DNA of 60,866 nucleotides, taken from contig JAJZFS010000078.1 in NCBI GenBank assembly GCA_021805245.1, positions 1-60,866 on the forward strand. The letters run 5' to 3'. The stretch is from Pseudomonadota bacterium (GTDB lineage: Bacteria; Pseudomonadota; Alphaproteobacteria; Micavibrionales; UBA2020). Below, in pieces: positions 28,901 through 36,875 of this stretch. The notes beneath the pieces were generated by a model. That model had not been told where the DNA came from. It was given only the letters and a program-made list of their open reading frames with translations, and searched no databases. Positions within the stretch are counted from its first letter, which is position 1; each line of letters starts with the position of its first letter. A program made the translations under genes and the position numbers.

Positions 28901-29080
28901 CCCGCCGAATAATTTCCTTTTGGCGCGGACATTCTCGACCAGTTGTCTGGCTGTGCCGTTAATGCGTGTTCTGGCGTTGTCGTCAAAGCGGATGGCGGCG
29001 AGATATTCTTTCACGGCGGCGTTTTCGTCGAGGTGATAGGCGTCGTTCATACGCGTCATCAAGGCGGAGAGATCATTCAT
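25970..29080 (-). CDS. putA: Bifunctional proline dehydrogenase / L-glutamate gamma-semialdehyde dehydrogenase PutA
   Basis: PRODH domain (MLRLVKGAYWDSEIK, FATHNAYTVAAL) and ALDH domain (SPWNFPLAIFMGQ, AETGGQNAMIVDSSALPEQ, SAGQRCSALRVLFV); start ambiguous. Confidence 0.97.
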   Translation of the reverse strand: MNDLSALMTRMNDAYHLDENAAVKEYLAAIRFDDNARTRINGTARQLVENVRAKRKLFGGLDSFLQEFGLTTKEGVALMCLAEALLRIPDKETADLLIRDKMSGADWNQHLGKGHDLFVNASTWALMLTGKVISDVEDEARGLIPRMGEPVIRRAMLHVMKIMGQQFVMGRTIEEGLSRGADAEKMGYRHSFDMLGEGARTMEDAERYFKNYAMAIDAIGKAANGRGVVMSPGISVKLSALHPRFEYAHRDVCVPALSAKILELARKCAGYGIGMTVDAEEAHRLEITLDIIGNVLPDPKLKDWEGFGLALQAYQKRAGRALDWLIGLIENSNRRMMLRLVKGAYWDSEIKYAQVNGLPGYPVFTRKNATDVAYLACAAKMMERRDILYPMFATHNAYTVAALIELAGKNKKDFEFQRLHGMGEPLYHQIVGLEDGKYPCRVYAPVGSHQDLLPYLVRRLLENGANSSFVNRLQNDKVPVEDIIADPVLYMEKLESKPHPKIPLPADIYGTARKNSKGLEFANTNVSAKFLQDVETFASQRYAVAPLINGMTKIGSSQKILSPVDNRREVGTVTMATKEDMKLALATAHDAFPAWDSAPADDRAACLERMADLMEENTAEFASLCVREAGKSLPDAIAEVREAVDFCRYYAVEGRAHFGAALTLPGPTGEANLLSFHGRGVFLCISPWNFPLAIFMGQVSAALMAGNAVIAKPAEQTCAIAQKAVELLYKAGIPRNVLSFVPAKGELAGEVMVADERITGVCFTGSTEVAQLINRTLASRKGAIATLIAETGGQNAMIVDSSALPEQIVDDVITSAFRSAGQRCSALRVLFVPEDIAGKVITMLDGACRELVLGDPAKLSTDIGPVIDKDALSILEEHAARMDREATPLAKVTMPEGCKNGTFFAPRAYEIASLDVLKREVFGPILHIIRYKAGEIDSVIDQINATGYGLTFGIHTRIDHQMRSACARVNAGNCYVNRTIIGAVVGVQPFGGQGLSGTGPKAGGPHYLFRFATEKSVSINTTASGGNTTLVSLAEV

Positions 29081-29225
29081 GGCTGGCTGCTCTTTTCCTG
29101 CATGTTTCATGGGAAACCTCATTTTTTGCGGTGCGGGTTGTTTGTATTTATACTCCCTTTATTTGGCTTTGACCATGGTATGATTATGTAAATAAATGTA
29201 CTATTCTTACGTGGATTTCATAAAA

Positions 29226-29271
29226 AAGTTTGCTTATTTATAAATACTTGTGCTATATTTTATGCAAACTT
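29226..29271 (+). promoter_or_regulatory. Putative promoter embedded in an inverted repeat
   Basis: TTGCTT (29230) - 18 bp - TATATT (29254), flanked by AAGTTTGC (29226-29233) and GCAAACTT (29264-29271). Confidence 0.5.
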
Positions 29272-29298
29272 AATTTACGAAAAATAAGAAGAAATACA

Positions 29299-30264
29299 AT
29301 GAAGAAGCCATCTCGATCAAAACCGCAACCGCATGACAAAAATGCGCGGGAATTGCAGAAAATGACCTTTTCCGGTTATTTGCAGCAATTGTTCGGGAAG
29401 ACGTCTGCGGATAACGTGCTGGAGGTCTTCGACCGCCTTGGCCTGCCTGCGCCGCGCAGCGGCAAGGAGTTTCTGGCGGGCGCGGAGGGCGGCCTTGTGT
29501 TTCTCAATCAATACGGGCTGGTCATACGCATCGAGCATTCCGACCCTGAAAACGGCCGTTTTGGCTGGAGCAGGGTGGATGACAGCGGATGGGTTCTGCG
29601 CCCGCTGGCGGGAATCGAGGCCGGCCATGCGCATGTGGAAATCTGCCCCGGCTGCAACCTCGAGCAAGACGCGCGGAAAATCGATTATCTGAAGAAACGC
29701 CTGGAGGAGCAGCGTATCGATTTCTGGGACAGGTGGCTGGTGAATATCGGCCGTGTTCCCGTCTGCACGGAGCGGTTTCCCGAGGGCATGCCGGTCGTGA
29801 TCGACAGGCTGGCCGTCTGTGCGCTGACGGAAAGCGCGGAGCCTGTTGCCAAGGCGCTGGCGCAGGAGGCGCAGGATGCAGCGGAGGTGCAGGAGACTTT
29901 ATATGCGCCGCTGCGTGCGGCGCTGGATGAGGCCTGGCCGGATAAAGAGGGACCGGCGGACGCCAAGAAGATGCAGACGTTCTGGAAGCTGTGCGCGCAG
30001 TATGTGGCTGACGGCAAAATGGTCGCGGGCTGGAATCAGGCCGAGATCGGCGTTTATTACAAAACGGACATCGTTATAAACGTGGCGAAGACCTATGGCG
30101 CACGCCTCATGTATAAGGCCCACAAGCTGATCGGAGAAACGCCTCCTGCCACGCTGGGCAGCCGTTTTGGGGAAAAGGCGCAGCCGGAAGAACAGGACAA
30201 CATGCCGTCCGGCGGCCATATGGCTTCAAAGCACGGAGACGGCGGCAAGCGTCCGAAACCGTAA
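29299..30264 (+). CDS. Hypothetical protein (orphan)
   Basis: ATG MKKPSRSKPQPHDKN after GAAGAA; long clean ORF with recognisable upstream promoter; no family recognised. Confidence 0.75.
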   Translation: MKKPSRSKPQPHDKNARELQKMTFSGYLQQLFGKTSADNVLEVFDRLGLPAPRSGKEFLAGAEGGLVFLNQYGLVIRIEHSDPENGRFGWSRVDDSGWVLRPLAGIEAGHAHVEICPGCNLEQDARKIDYLKKRLEEQRIDFWDRWLVNIGRVPVCTERFPEGMPVVIDRLAVCALTESAEPVAKALAQEAQDAAEVQETLYAPLRAALDEAWPDKEGPADAKKMQTFWKLCAQYVADGKMVAGWNQAEIGVYYKTDIVINVAKTYGARLMYKAHKLIGETPPATLGSRFGEKAQPEEQDNMPSGGHMASKHGDGGKRPKP

Positions 30265-30270
30265 CGGTCT

Positions 30271-30744
30271 TCAGTTCATTTTTTGCGGGAGGTCTTTGAT
30301 CGCCTGGTCGACCAGCTTGTCGCCGTGTTTGGCCATGGCGCCGGTCAGCAGGTGTTCCGCAGCCGCAGCGGCGATGTCTGCCGCCTGATGGCGCAGGTCC
30401 TGCACGGCGGCGGCCTCTGCACGGGAGATGCGTTCCATCAGCATCGTTTCGTGCCGTTTCAGGCTGTCTGCGATATCCTGCTCGACCTTCTTTTTCATCA
30501 CACTGACGGTTTCTTCCGCGTTTTCGATGATCTTTTTCGCGGTTTCGACGGCATCGTCTTGCTTCTTTTTGTAATCGGCAAGGAGCTGTTCCGCTTCGGC
30601 TTTCAGGCGTTCGGCTTCTTCAAGATCTGCCTTGATGCGCGCGGTGCGGTTATCGAGCGCGTCGAGCAGGGGCTTCCTGCCTTTTGCCCAGAGGGCGCCC
30701 CAGACCAGAAGCGCCGAAAACAGGATCCATATTTCCGGGTTCAT
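30271..30744 (-). CDS. atpF: F0F1 ATP synthase subunit b
   Basis: N-terminal TM plus long charged helix; atp operon position. Confidence 0.92.
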   Translation of the reverse strand: MNPEIWILFSALLVWGALWAKGRKPLLDALDNRTARIKADLEEAERLKAEAEQLLADYKKKQDDAVETAKKIIENAEETVSVMKKKVEQDIADSLKRHETMLMERISRAEAAAVQDLRHQAADIAAAAAEHLLTGAMAKHGDKLVDQAIKDLPQKMN

Positions 30745-31334
30745 GCCGCATGCTCCTTCAGGGCTGTTTCGACCGCGCGCTTTGCGTCCGCTTCGTCGAC
30801 GCTCAGATTGGCGACCTTTTGCGTGATGTCGGCGGCGATGCCGGTCGCGATCTCGGTCATGGAGCCGAGCGCTTCCGTTTTCGCCTTGGCGATGTTGCGT
30901 TCCGTATCGGCCAGACGCTTGCGGGCTTTTTCGGCGAAGGCCGATTGCTCTTGCGCGGCTTTGGCGCTTGCGTCGCGCGCTGCGGCGGCCATGGCTGTGG
31001 CGGCCTTTTTCTGCGCTTCGGCAAGAGATTTCTCGTACGCCTTTTTGACCTTTTCCGCTTCGTCGTTGAACTGGCCCGCCTTGTCGAGGTTGCTGTCCTT
31101 GTGGGCTTGGCGGCGGTCAAGCGTCTCCCGTACGCGGGGCAGGGAGATTGCCGCCATCACGACATAGATCAGGGCGAAGCTGACAGCCAGCCAGAAAATC
31201 TGGCCCGGATAGGTGCTGGCGTCCATCTGCGGCAAGCCGCCGCCCCCGCCGGCACCGCCATCACTGGCGAACGCCTGCGCGGCAGGGAGCAAGCCGGCCG
31301 TGACCGACAGCGCTATGAAGGCCGTACGCTTCAT
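30741..31334 (-). CDS. atpG: F0F1 ATP synthase subunit b'
   Basis: MDASTYPGQIFWLAVSFALIYVVMAAISLPRVRETLDRR; after atpE. Confidence 0.9.
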   Translation of the reverse strand: MKRTAFIALSVTAGLLPAAQAFASDGGAGGGGGLPQMDASTYPGQIFWLAVSFALIYVVMAAISLPRVRETLDRRQAHKDSNLDKAGQFNDEAEKVKKAYEKSLAEAQKKAATAMAAAARDASAKAAQEQSAFAEKARKRLADTERNIAKAKTEALGSMTEIATGIAADITQKVANLSVDEADAKRAVETALKEHAA

Positions 31335-31345
31335 CTTCCCGGCCT

Positions 31346-31576
31346 TTACTTGATGCCGTAGACGACGAAGAACGCCATGCCGAGCGCGTAAATGGCGATG
31401 GATTCGATCAGCGCGAAGTAAAGGATGACGTCCTTTTTGATGAGGGGCGCGGCGGAAGGATTGCGGCCCAGCGCGGTAACGACGTTACCGAACAGGATGC
31501 CGAGACCGACCCCGGAACCGAGAACGCCGACGGCTGCGATGCCCGCGGCGAGAATTTTTGCTACTTGTACGTCCAT
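31346..31576 (-). CDS. atpE: F0F1 ATP synthase subunit c
   Basis: AAGIAAVGVLGSGVGLGILFGN...YFALIESIAIYALGMAFFVVYG. Confidence 0.96.
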   Translation of the reverse strand: MDVQVAKILAAGIAAVGVLGSGVGLGILFGNVVTALGRNPSAAPLIKKDVILYFALIESIAIYALGMAFFVVYGIK

Positions 31577-31604
31577 GATAGTTCTCCTTTTTGGTTGTTT
31601 TTCT

Positions 31605-32351
31605 TTAGTGTAATTCCACACCGTCCTTGAGGTAAACGCAGGTCAGGACGGCGAAGACGTGGGCCTGAATGAGCGCGACCAGGCATTCCAGCGCCATCAG
31701 CAGCGTGTTGACGCTGAAGGTGACGGCGGTGAACAATTTCATGCCGATGCCGAGGGCGATCATCGTGACGCAGAAGCCGCCGATCAGGCGCATCAGCATG
31801 TGTCCCATGACCATGTTGAGGCAAAGACGTATCGAGAGACTGACGGGGCGCGACAGGTAGGAGATGATTTCGACCGGAATGATGAAGGGCGCCATCACGA
31901 TCGGCGTTCCCTTGGGGAAAAACAGGGAGAAGAAATGCAGGCCGTGCTTGGCAAAGCCGAGCAGCGTCGCGAAGCCGACGACCAGCGCCGCCAGCGCGCC
32001 GGTGACGATGATCTGGCTGGTGTAGGTATAGGCAAAGGGAATGAGCCCGAAAAGATTGCCCATCAGCACCACCATGAACACCGTGAAGACGAAGGGAAAA
32101 TATTTCCGCGCCTCGTCATTCAAATATTCTTTGGTGAGGCCGAAAATGCTCTCATAGAGAATTTCGCTGACGTTTTGCCAGCGGCCGGGAACCAGCGCCT
32201 TGCGGCGGACGCTCAACGTCATGAGCGCGATCGTCAGCAACGCGCCGGCGATCATGAACGCCGAGGATTGCGTGAAAGGTATGTTCAGAGATCCGGCATG
32301 CAGCGGAACGAGGGTCTTGAGGCTAAACTGCTCGAGAATATTATCTGACAA
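31605..32351 (-). CDS. atpB: F0F1 ATP synthase subunit a
   Basis: FTQSSAFMIAGALLT...RLCLNMVMGHMLMRLIGGF...LIQAHVFAVLTCVYLKDGVELH. Confidence 0.97.
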   Translation of the reverse strand: MSDNILEQFSLKTLVPLHAGSLNIPFTQSSAFMIAGALLTIALMTLSVRRKALVPGRWQNVSEILYESIFGLTKEYLNDEARKYFPFVFTVFMVVLMGNLFGLIPFAYTYTSQIIVTGALAALVVGFATLLGFAKHGLHFFSLFFPKGTPIVMAPFIIPVEIISYLSRPVSLSIRLCLNMVMGHMLMRLIGGFCVTMIALGIGMKLFTAVTFSVNTLLMALECLVALIQAHVFAVLTCVYLKDGVELH

Positions 32352-32362
32352 AATATTAATCC

Positions 32363-32707
32363 CTAACTGCGGTCCTTGGTTGTATCTTCGGCCTTTTCCG
32401 GCTCTTTTTTGCTCTTTTTGTCTTCGTTCGCAGTTTCCTGCGTTTGCAGTCTTTGCATCCTCATAACGCCGGAGACGAAGCCTAAAAACAGAAAGGCAAT
32501 CATCCCGAAAGGTTGGATGCCAAGCCAGCGGTCAATCCAATACCCTAAAAATACGCCAACCGCAATAGAAGCGATGAAGTCCGTTCCCATGCGCAGCCCG
32601 GCATTGCTTTCCATCGACATGCCCGATTTGGGCAGGGGAGATTCCGCCGGCGGCCTGTCTTTGGCTTCCTTGATTTTGCGGGCGAGTTCCTCTGGAGACT
32701 GGCTCAT
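32363..32707 (-). CDS. atpI: AtpI/AtpZ F0F1-ATPase assembly protein
   Basis: Two-TM protein with FIASIAVGVFLGYWIDRWLGIQPFGMIAFLFLGFVSGV, first gene of the F0 operon. Confidence 0.88.
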   Translation of the reverse strand: MSQSPEELARKIKEAKDRPPAESPLPKSGMSMESNAGLRMGTDFIASIAVGVFLGYWIDRWLGIQPFGMIAFLFLGFVSGVMRMQRLQTQETANEDKKSKKEPEKAEDTTKDRS

Positions 32708-32842
32708 ATGGTACTCTTGCGGCTCGGCACTTCGGTTGCTTGGACAGGCGCCCGCAACCTACAAATAGCGGCTTGAATTGTCAATAAAATTTATAGCGGA
32801 GCGGATGTGCGGCAGATGGGGTCGCTCTTGTGTTATGGATAT

Positions 32843-33418
32843 TTAAAAGCTGACGCCCGTCGTACGCTGCAGGAGGACGTTGAAGAGCGATTTGTCCTCG
32901 TACTGGTTGACGTCCTGATTGCCGTCGATCTCGGCCTGCAGCAGCTTGCCATGATCGAAGATCAGCACGAGCTTGAGGACGTATCCCGTCTTGTTAACGC
33001 GCAGCGAGCCGAATCCCAGCGAGCCGCTGTCGTTGAGATTGGAGTAGGGCAGATAATAGCCGGTATATTTCATAAGCTGATGTCTGAATTTATCCAGTTG
33101 CGCGGGCGATCCTTGCACGATCGAGTTGCCGTAGAGGCTGGTTTGCACTTCGGGCAGGCTCATGCGCGAGAATTTATCCTTTGATATGGAGATTTCCTTG
33201 AAGACAGCGGCTTCGGTCATGCCGGGATGAAGCTCGGCGGCGCGCTGTTCCATATCCTCTTTACTTTTGAAGAGATTCGAATTGATGTGCTGGTCACCGA
33301 CCGGGATGCAGGAGGTCAAAGCAAGTACAAGAATAGCGGCGGCAAATACTCTGATTTTATTGAATAGAATCCTTGCCTCTTTATTTGTAGAACATACGTT
33401 TACGGTTTGTTCCCGCAT
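32843..33418 (-). CDS. Lipoprotein, possibly BamE/SmpA-like
   Basis: Lipobox LALTSC; HPGMTEAAVFKEI; family assignment tentative. Confidence 0.7.
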   Translation of the reverse strand: MREQTVNVCSTNKEARILFNKIRVFAAAILVLALTSCIPVGDQHINSNLFKSKEDMEQRAAELHPGMTEAAVFKEISISKDKFSRMSLPEVQTSLYGNSIVQGSPAQLDKFRHQLMKYTGYYLPYSNLNDSGSLGFGSLRVNKTGYVLKLVLIFDHGKLLQAEIDGNQDVNQYEDKSLFNVLLQRTTGVSF

Positions 33419-33626
33419 ACTCCCTCACTAAAAAACCTGTGGGTACAACTATAATATGACATAATAACATTAATATGCCATTAACGGGTAATTATCCGTA
33501 CGATATCAATGCTATAGAAAATATATTTCAGATCGCGTAAAGTCAAAAAAGTGCTTTAGGCGCACCGCATCTATCCATAAAATTGCTGCGGCGCAATATC
33601 GTTTTTGAGTCAATGAGGCTTTGGAA

Positions 33627-34076
33627 ATGTTGTCGTCGCAAACCCCCTGGGTTTATCCGTCCATGCTGGCGGTCGCGCTCTGGGGCGTGTCGGCGTTTCT
33701 GCCGAAGCTGGCTTTGCGGCAGTTGCCGCCGTTGCACATGACGGTTTACTCCAATTGTTTTTTCCTGCTGGGCTGCGTTGCGTTGCAGGCGTTTTACGGC
33801 TTCCATGTGCAGTTCAACGCGCACGGCGTGCTATTGGCTGTGCTTGTGGGGGTCACCGGCACATTGGCGCAGATTCTCTATTATATTTCCCTGCGCACGA
33901 ACTCTCTGACATACAACGTCGTGATCACCTCGCTCTATCCGGTCGTGGCGACGCTGCTGGCCTATTTGTTTCTCGGTGAAACGCTGAGCGCGCGTCAGGC
34001 GGCGGGCGTGGCGCTCGGTATTTTGTCCCTTTTGCTGATGGTGAAGGCGCGTGATCGCAAAACTGAAGGCACATAG
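33627..34076 (+). CDS. Half-size EamA/DMT transporter
   Basis: 5-TM-size EamA repeat: ...SLYPVVATLLAYLFLGETLSARQAAGVALGILSLLLM. Confidence 0.88.
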   Translation: MLSSQTPWVYPSMLAVALWGVSAFLPKLALRQLPPLHMTVYSNCFFLLGCVALQAFYGFHVQFNAHGVLLAVLVGVTGTLAQILYYISLRTNSLTYNVVITSLYPVVATLLAYLFLGETLSARQAAGVALGILSLLLMVKARDRKTEGT

Positions 34077-34479
34077 CGGCTTTCTGCTGCCGCTGGCGGC
34101 GCTGGTATTGTGGGGGGTCTGGTCGTTTCTTCCCAAGATGGCGATGCAGTCGATGCAGCCGAACAGCGTCCTTTTATACGAAGCCGCGGGCGGCGTGATG
34201 GTCGCGCTGCCGCTGCTGTTGTTCATCAAGGGCGGCCTGTCGCGGAATAAAAAAGGCATCAGCCTCGTTCTCTTCGGCAGCAGCCTCAGTATCGTCGCGA
34301 TCTTTTGCTATTACATCGCGCTGCGGGGCGGTCCGGTCGCGACGGTGGCGACCATCACGGCGATGTATCCCGTCGTCGGCGTGGCGCTGGCGCGGATCTT
34401 CCTCAAGGAAAAGCTGACCCGCTGGCAGTGGGTTGCGGCGCTGCTGGCGATGGTTTCCGTGTACCTGCTGGCGGGTTAG
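34051..34479 (+). CDS. Half-size EamA/DMT transporter (paired paralogue)
   Basis: ...TITAMYPVVGVALARIFLKEKLTRWQWVAALLAMVSVYLLAG; overlaps previous gene. Confidence 0.88.
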   Translation: MIAKLKAHSGFLLPLAALVLWGVWSFLPKMAMQSMQPNSVLLYEAAGGVMVALPLLLFIKGGLSRNKKGISLVLFGSSLSIVAIFCYYIALRGGPVATVATITAMYPVVGVALARIFLKEKLTRWQWVAALLAMVSVYLLAG

Positions 34480-35309
34480 GCGGCCTTATCCCATTTCGGC
34501 GCGATGCCTGCGGGGTTGACGATGCGGCCGTCCGGACGGGCGAGGGCGAAGATCTCGTTCATCTCCCCGTCGCTTAAGGCGAAGTCGAAAATGTCGAAAT
34601 TCTCGCGGATGTGTTTCTCGCTGCCGGCCTTGGGGATGGCGGCGACGCGCTCTTGCTGGATAAGCCAGCGCAGCGCGACCTGACCCGTCGTCTTGCCGTG
34701 GGCTTTGGCGATTTTGCCGAGCACGGGGTCGCCCGCGATCTTGCCTTGCGCCAGCGGGCAGTAGGCGGTGAGGAACATCCCGTGCGCGCGGATGTAATCG
34801 AGCAGCGGTTTTTGCGAGAGATACGGGTGATATTCCACCTGATTGGCGGCGAGGGGCGCACCGATCTTCTCGACCACTTCCTTCATTTGGGGAATGGTGT
34901 AATTGGAAATGCCGATCAATTTGGCTTTTCCGGCGTCTTTCACGGACTGCAGCGCTTTCATCTGCTCGGCGAAGGGCGCGGGCGACGACGGCCAGTGGAT
35001 GAGCAGCAGATCGACGTAATCCGTCTTGAGCTTTTTCAGGCTTTCGTCGAAGGATTTTTGCAGTTTGCCTTCGGCGGCGTTGTCCGGCCAGATTTTGGTG
35101 GTGAGGAAGATGTCTTTGCGTTTCACGCCGCTCGCCGCGATGGCCGTGCCGATGTCGGCTTCGTTGTTGTAGAACTGCGCCGTGTCGATATGGCGGTAGC
35201 CGACCTCGAGCGCTTTGGAAACGGCGGTCTGGCAGGCGTCGCCGGTCAGCTTGTAGGTGCCGAAGCCGAGGGCGGGGATTTGCGTGTCTTGTGCCGTGAT
35301 GGTGATCAT
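34476..35309 (-). CDS. Aldo/keto reductase (2,5-diketo-gluconate reductase type)
   Basis: LGFGTYKLTGD, GYRHIDTAQFYNNEADIG, LLIHWPSS, AYCPLAQGKI. Confidence 0.95.
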   Translation of the reverse strand: MITITAQDTQIPALGFGTYKLTGDACQTAVSKALEVGYRHIDTAQFYNNEADIGTAIAASGVKRKDIFLTTKIWPDNAAEGKLQKSFDESLKKLKTDYVDLLLIHWPSSPAPFAEQMKALQSVKDAGKAKLIGISNYTIPQMKEVVEKIGAPLAANQVEYHPYLSQKPLLDYIRAHGMFLTAYCPLAQGKIAGDPVLGKIAKAHGKTTGQVALRWLIQQERVAAIPKAGSEKHIRENFDIFDFALSDGEMNEIFALARPDGRIVNPAGIAPKWDKAA

Positions 35310-35327
35310 GTCTTTCTCCTGAAATCT

Positions 35328-35729
35328 CTATTCCGTCGTTTTGCCGTCGAAGTGTTCGTGATTGGCTTCGGCGTCGTCTTTGGTTTTGTGGATCGTGCCG
35401 TCGATATGCTCGGGCGGGCCGTAGATGGTGTAAAGGTGCAAAGGTTCGGTGCCGGTGTTGATGACGTTATGCTCTGCGCCCTGCGGAACGATCACCGCGT
35501 CGTCGGGGCCCACTTTGTGGCGGGCGCCGTCGATCCACACTTCGCCTTCGCCTTTTTCGATGCGGAAGAACTGGTCGCGGTCGTCATGCACCTCCGCGCC
35601 GATATCGCATCCGGCGGGCAGGGTCATCAGGACGAGCTGGAGGTTATGCCCCGTGTAGAGCACGCGGCGGAAATCCGTGTTGTCCTCGGTCAGTTTTTCG
35701 ATATTTCTGCAGAAGCCTTTCATGTGCAT
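35328..35729 (-). CDS. Cupin domain protein
   Basis: GAEVHDDRDQFFRIEKGEGEVWIDGARH...VPQGAEHNVINTG. Confidence 0.93.
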   Translation of the reverse strand: MHMKGFCRNIEKLTEDNTDFRRVLYTGHNLQLVLMTLPAGCDIGAEVHDDRDQFFRIEKGEGEVWIDGARHKVGPDDAVIVPQGAEHNVINTGTEPLHLYTIYGPPEHIDGTIHKTKDDAEANHEHFDGKTTE

Positions 35730-35791
35730 GCCTTTCCTTCAATGTCGCCATTTATAATAGCTATACATTTCGGGCGGGCAAGGCAAAAGGG

Positions 35792-35977
35792 CTATACGAT
35801 GATGTCTAAAAGGATGCCGACTTTATAACTTTTGCACACATACGTATCTTTGGTGACGGGGGATTGCCAATAACTGACCGTATCCGGCGCGCCGCTCGGC
35901 TTCACCTTGACGATGACCAGCGAGGTGCGCTGTTGTCTCATCAGAAAATTGTTGGCAGGCGGCGGCAATATTTTCAT
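35792..35977 (-). CDS. Small hypothetical protein
   Basis: 61-aa ORF with strong SD (GCAGGAGAAGCC-ATG) on the minus strand. Confidence 0.55.
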   Translation of the reverse strand: MKILPPPANNFLMRQQRTSLVIVKVKPSGAPDTVSYWQSPVTKDTYVCKSYKVGILLDIIV

Positions 35978-36107
35978 GGCTTCTCCTGCAAACAGGAAAA
36001 GCGATTGCGGCCTTTTGCGCTTTGACGGGTATCAATGGCGCGATTTTATGCTGGGGGAATGTGCCGGAAGAAGAACGTTTTGCGATTTATTATAGAGTGA
36101 GATGTTA

Positions 36108-36869
36108 TTATATTGCTTGATATGCGGCTTCAAGAGATTTTTGTATATTTTCATACGCATCATAGAATTTAAAGTAAATATCACTGTCGAGATTTATACT
36201 TACTACTAATCCTAAATAATGAGACGGGTCTTTATTGCCGCCCCCTGTTAAATAATGCATTCCCTTGCAATCCCTTCCTAATATAATTGCAGTGGAAATA
36301 TCTCGTTCACTGATGCCTAATTTTCTTTGTAAAGTTTTAGCTGATACGCTTGTTATATGAGGATTGTAATTTATTAGTTGCTTTATATAGCGGATAATAA
36401 CATCAAGCTGTTCTGGGATATGTGTCTTGAGGTCGGCATTATATATTCCGAATAATGTTATGACGTTATCTTCTGATGTTCCTATAGATGGATTTTTAAG
36501 CTTTATTAAACGGTGATCTATATTTTTATAATCAAAGGCTTCAGAAATCCCCTCACTTTTTACAAGATCCTTTTTGAGGACATGTGCGGGGATTTGTTCT
36601 CCTCTAAGAAAAGCCTGATATACTGTATCAAACCATGTTTGTTGATCTTGCGTTAAAGATATTTTTGGCAGGGTTATATAATTTTTGCCTGTATATTTAA
36701 CATCTGGTTTTGGAAAGTTTCTTTCAAGAAAGCAGGCCTTTGTCTCGTTAAATTTTCGTATAGTAAGTTTTTTGAAATGGCGTCCTTTCTCATAGAGAAA
36801 AGAAATGATAATGGTCGTGATTAAACCATTTATTACTCCCCATAAAATTTTATTTTCTAGAGTGTTCAT
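36108..36869 (-). CDS. Hypothetical membrane-anchored protein in an AT-rich island
   Basis: 253 aa, N-terminal TM (WGVINGLITTIIISFLY); compositionally distinct from flanks; starts just after the polA stop. Confidence 0.75.
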   Translation of the reverse strand: MNTLENKILWGVINGLITTIIISFLYEKGRHFKKLTIRKFNETKACFLERNFPKPDVKYTGKNYITLPKISLTQDQQTWFDTVYQAFLRGEQIPAHVLKKDLVKSEGISEAFDYKNIDHRLIKLKNPSIGTSEDNVITLFGIYNADLKTHIPEQLDVIIRYIKQLINYNPHITSVSAKTLQRKLGISERDISTAIILGRDCKGMHYLTGGGNKDPSHYLGLVVSINLDSDIYFKFYDAYENIQKSLEAAYQAI

Positions 36870-36875
36870 TAATCT

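Noticed and set aside
25967-28912. 981-aa + strand ORF opposite putA
   Set aside because: putA on the minus strand has unmistakable PRODH and ALDH motifs; this is a shadow ORF.
35907-36095. 62-aa + strand ORF MTMTSEVRCCLIRK...
   Set aside because: Overlaps the better-supported minus-strand small ORF with a strong SD; no own RBS.
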